64,000 nucleotides of DNA from positions 25,914 through 89,913 of the forward strand of contig JAIQFY010000013.1 in assembly GCA_020072965.1 (NCBI GenBank). Direction: 5' to 3'. Numbering within the stretch: the stretch's first letter is position 1; the number at the start of each line of letters is the position of its first letter. The notes under the pieces are model-generated. The model made no database searches, was not told where the DNA came from, and saw only the letters and a program-made list of their open reading frames with translations. The DNA comes from Terriglobia bacterium (GTDB taxonomy: Bacteria > Acidobacteriota > Terriglobia > JAIQFV01). Made by a program: the position numbers and the translations under genes. Positions 9,459 through 17,039 of this stretch are shown here, piece by piece.

Positions 9459-9830
9459 GTGGCTGAGAAAATCAAGATTCTTGTGATCGACGATGAGCCA
9501 AGTGTCGTGGATGCCGTCAGGTTGATTTTGAATGACAACGGCTATGATGCGGTGGGCGTCATGACAGGCCGCGATGGGATTGAAGAGGGTAAGCGCGCAC
9601 GATTTGACGTCACGATCACCGATCTTCGTCTGCCGGATATGTCCGGCCTTGATGTTCTCCGCTGGATTCGCAGTGAGGATCCTCAAAGCCGCGTCATCAT
9701 TATTACGTCACACAGCACCCCCGAAGTCCTCATGAAGGCAAGAAACGCGGGCGCGGTGGACGTCCTCCCGAAACCATTCTCTCCGAGCGAACTCATTCAA
9801 ATGGTCAACCACGCGCTGACAATTCATTGA
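9459..9830 (+). CDS. stand-alone response-regulator receiver protein
   Basis: A 123-residue protein that consists only of a CheY-like receiver domain: acidic pair in VIDDEPS, phospho-acceptor Asp in TITDLRLPD (about residue 51), a Ser/Thr position in IIITSHS and the conserved Lys in LPKPFSP. There is no output domain, so it could act as a phosphate sink, a relay protein or a protein-protein switch. The start is GTG at 9459 with AAGGAG at 9441-9446. A perfect sigma-54 promoter lies 265 bp upstream, so the gene is probably switched on by the neighbouring NtrC-type activator. Its partner kinase may be one of the two kinases of the adjacent operon; this is inference from position. Confidence 0.88.
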   Translation: MAEKIKILVIDDEPSVVDAVRLILNDNGYDAVGVMTGRDGIEEGKRARFDVTITDLRLPDMSGLDVLRWIRSEDPQSRVIIITSHSTPEVLMKARNAGAVDVLPKPFSPSELIQMVNHALTIH

Positions 9831-10011
9831 GTCGTCCCATCTGTTTTTGCGCGTACCCCCAGGTTTTTACCTTCCTCTAGTTCGCCCTCCTTTCTTCCTT
9901 CAAGCCTATTGATTGCAAGGCTGCCGCCTCGGGTCACGGGTGCAGCTCAAATCGCCGAAGAGCAAATAGGGGCGTTTCAAGTCGTTATCCTTTGGTTTGT
10001 TTAGCATTATC

Positions 10012-10038
10012 GATACATAGTTTCAAAGTGATACACAG
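10012..10038 (+). repeat. direct repeat GATACA(T/C)AG upstream of a sigma-54 promoter
   Basis: Two 9-bp copies differing at one base are spaced 18 bp start to start, 104-130 bp upstream of the -24 element at 10142. That is the normal distance for enhancer sites of NtrC-type activators. The reverse complement of the second copy recurs at 13480-13488 upstream of the paralogous gene. Confidence 0.35.
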
Positions 10039-10141
10039 CCACGAAATAGTGATTCATTTATTATATGTGAGCGGAGGCAAGATACAGGCAGTTATTGTTG
10101 TAAACAATTGTATTTATTAGGATTGTACTAATAAGTTACGT

Positions 10142-10157
10142 TGGCATCACATTTGCT
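10142..10157 (+). promoter_or_regulatory. sigma-54 (-24/-12) promoter for the first PKD-like gene
   Basis: TGGCATCACATTTGCT matches the sigma-54 consensus with one mismatch (T for C at the last base of TGGCAC) and correct GG-to-GC spacing. It lies 234 bp upstream of the ATG at 10376, with direct and inverted repeats at enhancer distance. Confidence 0.65.
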
Positions 10158-10375
10158 TATAAATGGCTGCTTGCAACCCGCATTGTGTTCGGTCGAGCGG
10201 GAAATAAGGGTGATACGGACTTTTGCAAGAGATCGATGTTAATAGAGCGCTATAGCACGTTTACTTAAAACTAGGGGGGTGCGTGCAAAGACGGGATACC
10301 TGGAATTCTTTAACTAAAAACAAAAAACAACAAAAACTAATGACGCTCTGTAGCATCGGCGCCAAGGAGAACAAT

Positions 10376-12889
10376 ATGAACAGGAGAAAGACAGTGGCTT
10401 TAACCAACCGGATCAATCACAGGGGGCAACTGGCATCCTTCGCAGTTGCGTTCCTTTTGCTTGCCGTGTTGGCCTGGACCGGGACCATCGTGGCCCAGGG
10501 TCCAATCTCCCCGACTCAATTCGACATCACGGGCTTCCTCCAGGAGGCTACGGTGACCACTCCCGGTGACGCCCACTCTGGTGGTACGTTGAAGGTCAAC
10601 GGCCACAGCGTGATCGTGCCGAGGGAAACCATCGTGATCCTCCCGGCCAATTCCCTCACATGGGAAGAACTCTTCGCTCAGGCTCCCTCCCCGTACACGG
10701 GCGTAGCGACGGGCATGGCGATGGCCGACATTCCGACACCCCTTACCACGTATGAATTCGAGGTGGTGGGTAACCGCGTCGGCGACACTTACATCGCCGG
10801 GCTCATCTACATTTCTCAGCAGGGCCTCAACTCGGGTGCGGGGTTCATTAACTTCATCGATTACACCCTGGGCGAGATGCGAGTGGGTGGGATTATCAAC
10901 GACCCGAACTGCGCGCAGGGGGGCACCGCTGTGTCGAACCCCCTCTGTTCCGGCGCACGGGTGCGAATCAATGACCCGACGGGAAAGTTCGGTCGGGCAA
11001 ATACACCGGATCAACGGTTCACGCTTGACCCCGATAACCCGACGATCATGAGCGGAACTGGTTACCCCGCTTGCTTGCCACGCACCGACCCGGCCGGGGC
11101 GGCACCCGATGCTCTGTGCCCCGAGGGCCAGCGCCCGAAGGATCTGACCGGCGCGTATGTTGGCAAGTTCTTCACCAATGCTCCAGTGGCCGCCCCTGGG
11201 GTGACTCCAATGCCGGATCCGAACCTTCAGGCGCCGTTCGAAGTGGGTGACTACGTCACCTTCGCTGGAACGCTTGTTACCGACGCCGCCACTCCTACTA
11301 CGGGACCGTGGCCGGCGAACGGAGCGGCGGGCACCTACATTTCTGCTCACACCATTACCAGCAACGTCGCCGTCTTCACCGCCGCGGGAACCAATCCTGC
11401 GTATGTGATGACCGACGTGTTTATTCTCGGGACTGGCGGTCTGACGGTCCTTGGCGCTGGCGAAGCGGTGATTCGAACCCGGTTCGAGGGGATGACCACC
11501 GACTTCAGCCGGACCATCCATCTTTATGGAATCGATGTGAACGCAGGCGATGGAAGCACAAGTGATCGCGACTGGGGTACCATCGGCGTCGATCCGGGCC
11601 CGCCCGCGGGCGCAGTTCTAGGCCGGTGGCGCTTCCGTCCGCCATGTGCTCCTTTTGGGACCGTTCCGACCAAACCTGACAAGCAGTGCGTCATGAACGC
11701 GCTAGGCGTCTTCTTGCCGGCCACACGAGAGATGCGTGCCGTGATCGAAGGCGCATGGGTCCCAGGGCAGACCACCACCTATGCAAATGGGCTCATTGCT
11801 GGGCAGTACCATGCCCCCATCCTGGAACTCATCTTCCCGGAGAACGTCCCTGGAAGCCCTATCGTTCCGAACAACTTTGAGAGCATCCCCTTCCTGGCCT
11901 GTGGTGGTTATACCTCGTCCGCAGGGACCCTCGCAGGGCAGCTCAATCCCTGGCCCGGTGCTGCAGTTCCGTCACTGGCAGGTTGTGCGGGTGCAATCTC
12001 GCCGCCTGTCGCCAACGCCGGCCTCGCCCAGACAGTGCCTTCGGGCGCGCTGGTAACTCTGAACGGCAGTGCCTCCACGGGGACGGCCCCCTTGACCTTT
12101 GCTTGGGTCCAGGCCGCCACGGATGCCAATCAGGTGCTCCTGACGGGTGCGAATACTGCTAACCCGACCTTCACGGCTCCGCTTCTGGCAGCACCGGCCG
12201 TGCTGAACTTCACCCTGACGGTGACTAATAGCGCCGGTTCCTCCTCAGCCTCCGTGACGGTTACGGTCAACGCAGCAGCGGCTCCGACCGCTAGCGCTCC
12301 GGCACCTCTATCCGTGATTTCCGGAACGCCGGTGACTTTGACGGCCACTTGCACTGATCCCGCTGGCCTGCTGCCTTGCACCTTTAGCTGGCTCCAGACG
12401 TCAGGCGCACCGATCGTGCTCAACCCGAATCCCTTCAGCGGCGCGACAATCAGCTTCACTCTCACGCTGCCGGTGGGTACCATCAACAGCACCGTCCTCC
12501 AGTTCCAGGTGACGGCGACGAACTCAGCAGGTGTCAGCTCTTCACCGGCGTCGACCTCGGTGACGGTGAACCCGGCTCCGGACGCTGTCATTATCACCTC
12601 GGCGGTTTACCGGATCTCGAAGCAGCGGCTGGACCTCACCGCTTCATCGTCAGTGATCAGCCCGAACATCATCCTGACCTTGCAGCCTTACGTCACGACC
12701 TCAGGAGCCACCTTCGATCCCAGAAGCCTGGGGAGCACGGCGAACATCCTTACCAACAATGGCGGTGGTCTCTACATCATGACTTTGGTGGGTGCACCTG
12801 AGCCCGCTGTGCCACCGGCCACGCCTCTGACAGTGACCTCCAACATCGGAGGAAGAGGTACCTCAGGGTTGACCCTGATCCGGCAGTGA
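10376..12889 (+). CDS. large secreted protein with two PKD-like Ig domains (paralogue A)
   Basis: An 837-residue exported protein of unknown function. The ATG at 10376 was chosen over an in-frame GTG 93 bp upstream because AAGGAGA sits 6 bases before it and a signal peptide follows (hydrophobic stretch about residues 20-37, likely cleavage after VAQ at about 41). Residues about 42-535 form a region I do not recognise, rich in Gly, Pro, Thr and Asp and with scattered cysteines. Two PKD/Ig-like domains follow (about 541-630 and 635-735), then a conserved C-terminal beta-rich tail ending in LTLIRQ. The protein is a close paralogue of the next gene; most residues are identical. A sigma-54 promoter match and a strong terminator bracket it as a single-gene unit. 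PKD domains suggest an extracellular binding or matrix role. No PEP-CTERM, LPXTG or autotransporter signal is visible. Confidence 0.8.
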   Translation: MNRRKTVALTNRINHRGQLASFAVAFLLLAVLAWTGTIVAQGPISPTQFDITGFLQEATVTTPGDAHSGGTLKVNGHSVIVPRETIVILPANSLTWEELFAQAPSPYTGVATGMAMADIPTPLTTYEFEVVGNRVGDTYIAGLIYISQQGLNSGAGFINFIDYTLGEMRVGGIINDPNCAQGGTAVSNPLCSGARVRINDPTGKFGRANTPDQRFTLDPDNPTIMSGTGYPACLPRTDPAGAAPDALCPEGQRPKDLTGAYVGKFFTNAPVAAPGVTPMPDPNLQAPFEVGDYVTFAGTLVTDAATPTTGPWPANGAAGTYISAHTITSNVAVFTAAGTNPAYVMTDVFILGTGGLTVLGAGEAVIRTRFEGMTTDFSRTIHLYGIDVNAGDGSTSDRDWGTIGVDPGPPAGAVLGRWRFRPPCAPFGTVPTKPDKQCVMNALGVFLPATREMRAVIEGAWVPGQTTTYANGLIAGQYHAPILELIFPENVPGSPIVPNNFESIPFLACGGYTSSAGTLAGQLNPWPGAAVPSLAGCAGAISPPVANAGLAQTVPSGALVTLNGSASTGTAPLTFAWVQAATDANQVLLTGANTANPTFTAPLLAAPAVLNFTLTVTNSAGSSSASVTVTVNAAAAPTASAPAPLSVISGTPVTLTATCTDPAGLLPCTFSWLQTSGAPIVLNPNPFSGATISFTLTLPVGTINSTVLQFQVTATNSAGVSSSPASTSVTVNPAPDAVIITSAVYRISKQRLDLTASSSVISPNIILTLQPYVTTSGATFDPRSLGSTANILTNNGGGLYIMTLVGAPEPAVPPATPLTVTSNIGGRGTSGLTLIRQ

Positions 12890-12904
12890 GTTAGTCAGTT
12901 CCTC

Positions 12905-12948
12905 ACCGGTCGAAGAGCAAATGTTCTGCTCTTCGACCGGTTTTTTTT
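12905..12948 (+). terminator. rho-independent terminator after paralogue A
   Basis: A perfect 15-bp stem (12905-12919 with 12927-12941), 7-base loop and a run of eight T follow the stop codon by 15 bases. The stem ACCGGTCGAAGAGCA is repeated after the paralogous gene. Confidence 0.95.
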
Positions 12949-13541
12949 GAAGCTGCAGCCTTCGCACCTTTCAGGATCGAAAGAGAGCGTGGGGAATGGA
13001 AATCCGCAATGAGCTGAACGGGAAAGCTATACTCTGCGCCTGAGAATACATAAGTCTTCTCTTTGTCCGTGCCGCCAGAAAGATTTACCCACACGATTCC
13101 TCCTTTCGACGACGCCCCCTTCTCTGTCCGCCTTCAGCCGCTGCTGAAAGATCAGTTGGCCCGCACCGATTGTCGCTCCTCATAGTACAACGCTCCGAAA
13201 TGTTCCATCGGTTCGATGCCGTTCAAGTACTCAACAAATAACTCCTTCTTAGCCTCCTATAATTTACGGGCCCGCACCCACAGAAGAGCAAAACCGCTCT
13301 CTCAACGGACCCCGGATCGCGCTGCCGGATCCTTTGAAGGCAAATTACGGATTTAACGCAGAATCGGCAATCGCTTGTTTGATTCAATGACAGTTCAAAC
13401 CACCACTTCCCGTCCTTATGATGAGTCTGTGTTAACCCAGCTCAAAGGGCACATTTCCATTTATTTACATTGAGTGTCACTGTGTATCTAGACAGACCAA
13501 ATTTTGTGCTTACCACAATAAATAAATTGATAATATTGTAT

Positions 13542-13564
13542 AAATGTTCTAAAAGAGAACATTT
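13542..13564. promoter_or_regulatory. perfect inverted repeat, candidate enhancer site
   Basis: AAATGTTCT and AGAACATTT form perfect 9-bp arms around a 5-bp spacer. The centre lies about 115 bp upstream of the -24/-12-like element at 13669, the usual place for binding sites of NtrC-type activators. The same bases could also fold as a hairpin, but there is no gene end nearby. Confidence 0.5.
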
Positions 13565-13668
13565 TATAGTAGTAATGGATCATTATGATATATAATTATA
13601 GTAACATAATTAGTCATTAATTTTTTAGTATACTGTGTTTTTAATACATATGTAATGTAATAGTACAT

Positions 13669-13684
13669 TGGTATTTTATTTGCT
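13669..13684 (+). promoter_or_regulatory. sigma-54-like promoter for paralogue B
   Basis: TGGTATTTTATTTGCT keeps the invariant GG and GC with correct spacing and a full TTGCT -12 box, with two mismatches in the -24 box. The downstream gene is a paralogue of a gene with a better sigma-54 match. The distance to the ATG at 14006 is 337 bp. Confidence 0.5.
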
Positions 13685-14005
13685 TGGAGCGTTATGCCCC
13701 CAGTAAGCAGGATTCTGTAGGAAATTCGAATTCGCACTGGAGATTGAATCATTGACGCGGGAGTATAGATGGAAAGATCGAGCCATTTGCAATTTGAGGC
13801 GAGGCAGTTTCGGCAGTCAATCAACTCCCCGTATGCAGTTCTTGCCTTAGAAAAGGCTGCTGCAAACCCTGGAGGGCTTACAAGCAGGGTCCATTTAGAC
13901 CAGGCGGGTACACGTCAGGGCATAAACGATGGAACTTTCGGGTCACGCCAATCAACCCAACAGGCCCTTATGACGCTCTGCAATAAAAATAACAAGGAGA
14001 CAATA

Positions 14006-16546
14006 ATGAAAGAAAAAATGAGAGTAGTTCCAGGGACTCAGACCCGCCACCGAGCGCACTGGGCGTCATTCGCAGTGGCGTTCCTGTTGCTTGCCGTGTT
14101 GACGTGGACTGGGACCATCGTGGCGCAGGGCCCGATTTCACCGACCCAATTCGACATCACGGGCTTTCTCCAAGAGGCCACATTGGGTGGACCTGGCACC
14201 GGTCCTGGTGTCGGCGCACACTCCGGGGGCACGTTGAAGGTGAACGGCCACTCGGTGATCGTGCCTTCAGAAACCATCGTCATCCTTCCCGCCAATGCGC
14301 TCACATGGCAGGAACTCTTTGCGCAGGCTCCCGCCCCTTACACGGGCGTAGCAACGGGCATGGCTATGGCCGACATTCCAACACCCCTTACCACGTATGA
14401 AATCCAGGTGGTGGGTAACCGCGTAGGCGACACCTACATCGCCGGGCTCATCTACATCTCTCAGCAGGGCCTCAACGCAGGTGCGGGGTTTATTAATTTC
14501 ATTGATTACACCCTGGGCGAGATGCGAGTGGGTGGAATCATCAACGACCCGAACTGCGCGCAGGGTGGTACCGCCCTGTCGAACCCCCTCTGTTCAGGCG
14601 CGCGCGTACGCATCAACGACCCGACGGGAAAGTTCGGCAGAGCGATGACCCCGGATCAACGATTCACGCTCGACCCGGATAACCCGACGATTAAGAGCGG
14701 CAGCGGTTTCCCCGCCTGCTTCCCACGCACCGACCCGGCTGGGGCGGCTCCCGATGCACTTTGCCCCGAGGGCCAGCGCCCGAAAGACCTGACCGGCGCC
14801 TATGTGGGCAGTTTTTTCACCAATGCTCCCGTGGCTGCGCCCGGAGTGACACCGCTTCCGGATCCTAACATCCAGGCGCCCTTCGAAGTGGGTGACTACG
14901 TCATGTTCGCGGGAACGCTCGTTACCGACAATGCGGCGGCTCCCACAGCGGGACCGTGGCCGGCGAACGGGGCGGCGGGCACCTACATTTCTGCTCACAC
15001 CATCACCAGCAACATCGCGATCTTCACGCAGCCAGGGACCAATCCCGCTTACGTGGAGACCGACGTGTTCATTCTTGGGACTGGCGGATTGACGGTCCTT
15101 GGCGCCGGCGAGGCGGTGATCAGAACCCGGTTCGAGGGGATGACCACCGACACGGCCCGGGGCATCCATCTCTATGGAATCGATGTGAACGCGGCAGACG
15201 GGAGCACATCAGACCGCGACTGGGGCACCATTGGCGTGGATCAAGGTCCGCCCACTGGCGCCGTGATGGGCCGTTGGCGTTTCCGACCCCCGTGTGCAGT
15301 TTTTGGGACCGTTCCGGCAAAACCTGACAAGCAGTGCGTCATGAATGCGTTGGGAGTCTTCCTGCCGGCTCCGCGAGAGATGCGGGCTGTGATCGAAGGG
15401 CTACAAGGGCAGAACCCCGCCAGCCCCACCGCGGTCACCTCGGCTAACGGGCTCTATTACGGGCAGTACCACGCCCCCATCCTGGAGTTCATCTTCCCGG
15501 AGAACATCCCTGGAAGCCCGATCGTGCCGAACAACTTTGAGAGCATCCCCTTCCTGGCTTGTGGCGGTTATACCTCGTCCGCAGGGACCCTTGCAGCGCA
15601 GCTCAACCCATGGCCCGGTGCGGCAGCTCCCTCGCTTTCGAATTGCCCCGGAGCCATCCTGCCCCCGGTCGCCAATGCCGGCGCAGCCCAAACGGTGCCT
15701 TCTGGTGTGCTCGTGACACTCAACGGCAGCGCCTCCACGGGGACGGCCCCCTTGACGTTCTCTTGGGTCCAGGCCGCCACGGATCTGAACCAGGTGCTTC
15801 TCACAGGTGCGAATACCGCGAACCCGACCTTTACAGCACCTATCGTGGGAGCGCCGGTCGCGCTGAACTTCACTCTGACAGTGACCAATAGCGCCGGCTC
15901 CTCTTCAGCCTCCGTGACCGTCACGGTCGACGCGGCAGCTGCTCCGACCGCCAGCGCCCCTGCCCCTCTGACAGTGATTTCCGGAACGCCGGTGACGATG
16001 ACGGCCACGTGCACCGATCCGCTTGGACTGGCTTGCACCTTCAGCTGGCTCCAGACCTCAGGCGCACCGGTCGTGCTCAACCCGAATCCCTTCAGCGGCG
16101 CGACAATCAGCTTCACCGTCACGCTGCCGGTGGGAACGACCACCAGCACGGTCTTGCAGTTCCAAGTGACGGCGACGAACTCTGCAGGTGTCAGCTCCGC
16201 ACCCGCATCGACCTCGGTGACTGTGAACCCGGCTCCGGATGGTGTCCTCATCACCTCGGCGGTGTACCGGATCTCGAAGCAGCGGCTGGATCTTACCGCT
16301 TCATCGTCCGTGATCAGCCCGAACATCATCCTGACCTTGCAGCCTTACGTGACGACCTCAGGAGCCACCTTCGATCCCAGAAGCCTGGGGAGCACGGCCA
16401 ACGTGATGACCAACAATGGTGGTGGTCTCTACGTTATGACCTTGGTGGGCGCACCTGAGCCCGCTGTGCCACCGGCCACGCCTCTGATAGTGACCTCCAA
16501 CATCGGAGGAAGAGGCACCTCGGGGCTGACCCTGATCCGGCAGTGA
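14006..16546 (+). CDS. large secreted protein with two PKD-like Ig domains (paralogue B)
   Basis: An 846-residue exported protein nearly identical in plan to paralogue A. The ATG at 14006 follows AAGGAGA (13994-14000) and is preferred to in-frame starts further upstream, because the signal peptide (hydrophobic stretch ending in TGTIVAQG) begins some 20 residues later, as in the paralogue. The conserved region of unknown function (to about residue 545), two PKD-like domains and the C-terminal tail (ISKQRLDLTASSSVISPNII...LTLIRQ) are all present. Differences cluster just after the signal peptide (a Gly/Pro-rich insert of a few residues) and around residue 470. Both proteins are probably expressed from their own promoters. 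Function unknown; surface or matrix role inferred from PKD domains, the sigma-54-like control and the exopolysaccharide locus nearby. Confidence 0.8.
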   Translation: MKEKMRVVPGTQTRHRAHWASFAVAFLLLAVLTWTGTIVAQGPISPTQFDITGFLQEATLGGPGTGPGVGAHSGGTLKVNGHSVIVPSETIVILPANALTWQELFAQAPAPYTGVATGMAMADIPTPLTTYEIQVVGNRVGDTYIAGLIYISQQGLNAGAGFINFIDYTLGEMRVGGIINDPNCAQGGTALSNPLCSGARVRINDPTGKFGRAMTPDQRFTLDPDNPTIKSGSGFPACFPRTDPAGAAPDALCPEGQRPKDLTGAYVGSFFTNAPVAAPGVTPLPDPNIQAPFEVGDYVMFAGTLVTDNAAAPTAGPWPANGAAGTYISAHTITSNIAIFTQPGTNPAYVETDVFILGTGGLTVLGAGEAVIRTRFEGMTTDTARGIHLYGIDVNAADGSTSDRDWGTIGVDQGPPTGAVMGRWRFRPPCAVFGTVPAKPDKQCVMNALGVFLPAPREMRAVIEGLQGQNPASPTAVTSANGLYYGQYHAPILEFIFPENIPGSPIVPNNFESIPFLACGGYTSSAGTLAAQLNPWPGAAAPSLSNCPGAILPPVANAGAAQTVPSGVLVTLNGSASTGTAPLTFSWVQAATDLNQVLLTGANTANPTFTAPIVGAPVALNFTLTVTNSAGSSSASVTVTVDAAAAPTASAPAPLTVISGTPVTMTATCTDPLGLACTFSWLQTSGAPVVLNPNPFSGATISFTVTLPVGTTTSTVLQFQVTATNSAGVSSAPASTSVTVNPAPDGVLITSAVYRISKQRLDLTASSSVISPNIILTLQPYVTTSGATFDPRSLGSTANVMTNNGGGLYVMTLVGAPEPAVPPATPLIVTSNIGGRGTSGLTLIRQ

Positions 16547-16561
16547 GTAAGTAAGTTCCTC

Positions 16562-16605
16562 ACCGGTCGAAGAGCATTGAACATGCTCTTCGACCGGTTC
16601 CTTTT
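16562..16605 (+). terminator. rho-independent terminator after paralogue B
   Basis: A perfect 16-bp stem (16562-16577 with 16583-16598), 5-base loop and T-rich tail. The stem starts with the same ACCGGTCGAAGAGCA as the terminator of paralogue A, while the loop and tail differ. Confidence 0.93.
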
Positions 16606-17039
16606 CCGAGTTCACCAGGACCACTCCTCATGTCTGATAGATCATGGAAGAGAGCAAAGCCGCAATGAAAGAGACGCGGATTTTCCACGTCATGAACTGC
16701 TCCATTTGATATGCATCCATGAGAACCAACACCCCCGGGATTTCTTGTTTCTCGATGTCTACACAATAAGACTTGGCTGTTGTCTTAAGAGAAACTAGAT
16801 TCTCCATCGATTGCTGATAGCACAGAGTTTAGACCGAAAATTTTTCAAGGAAGGTATATCAATGTTCACATTTTGACACCCTATATACAGGAACAGCACA
16901 GATGTTCTAAATCAATTCATCGGTAGATTGAGTTGATATGCCGGGTTAGATCGGGAAGATTCGCTGCATGGAGGTTAGGTGAAAGGCCACTGCAGCGCCG
17001 CAGAAAAGTAAATATTTTAGATTTCAAGGGGAGATAAGG
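16606..17039. other. intergenic region upstream of the repeat-module protein
   Basis: About 430 bases with no gene. I looked for a -24/-12 promoter and found none with correct spacing. A purine-rich AGGGGAGATAAGG just before 17040 is the ribosome-binding site of the next gene. Confidence 0.5.

Larger units (their letters stand above)
9831..10375. other. regulatory intergenic region upstream of the first PKD-like gene
   Basis: About 545 bases, AT-rich between about 9990 and 10160. It holds a direct repeat (GATACATAG at 10012-10020 and GATACACAG at 10030-10038), a 6-bp-arm inverted repeat (ATTGTT/AACAAT, 10094-10108) and a sigma-54 promoter match (10142-10157). The region from 10160 to 10375 would be a long untranslated leader. 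No gene is seen. Confidence 0.5.
12949..14005. other. AT-rich intergenic region upstream of paralogue B
   Basis: More than 1 kb without a convincing gene. The stretch 13440-13700 is strikingly AT-rich compared with its neighbours. It includes an inverted repeat at 13542-13564 and a -24/-12-like promoter at 13669-13684. The 13700-14005 part would be a leader. The last 40 bases before the ATG (including ATGACGCTCTG and AAGGAGA) are conserved with the leader of paralogue A, so the duplication included part of the untranslated region. Confidence 0.5.

Noticed and set aside
12500..12889. PEP-CTERM or LPXTG sorting signals at the ends of the secreted proteins
   Set aside because: The C-termini (LTLIRQ, CTGCQ, VGCP) lack a hydrophobic segment plus basic tail, and no exosortase or sortase gene is visible in the window.
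13855..13925. Possible c-di-GMP-I riboswitch in the leader of paralogue B
   Set aside because: Only a GCAAACC word and loose GGG/CAAGC resemblance; the conserved GACGCAAAGCC segment and the pairing expected of the family could not be found.
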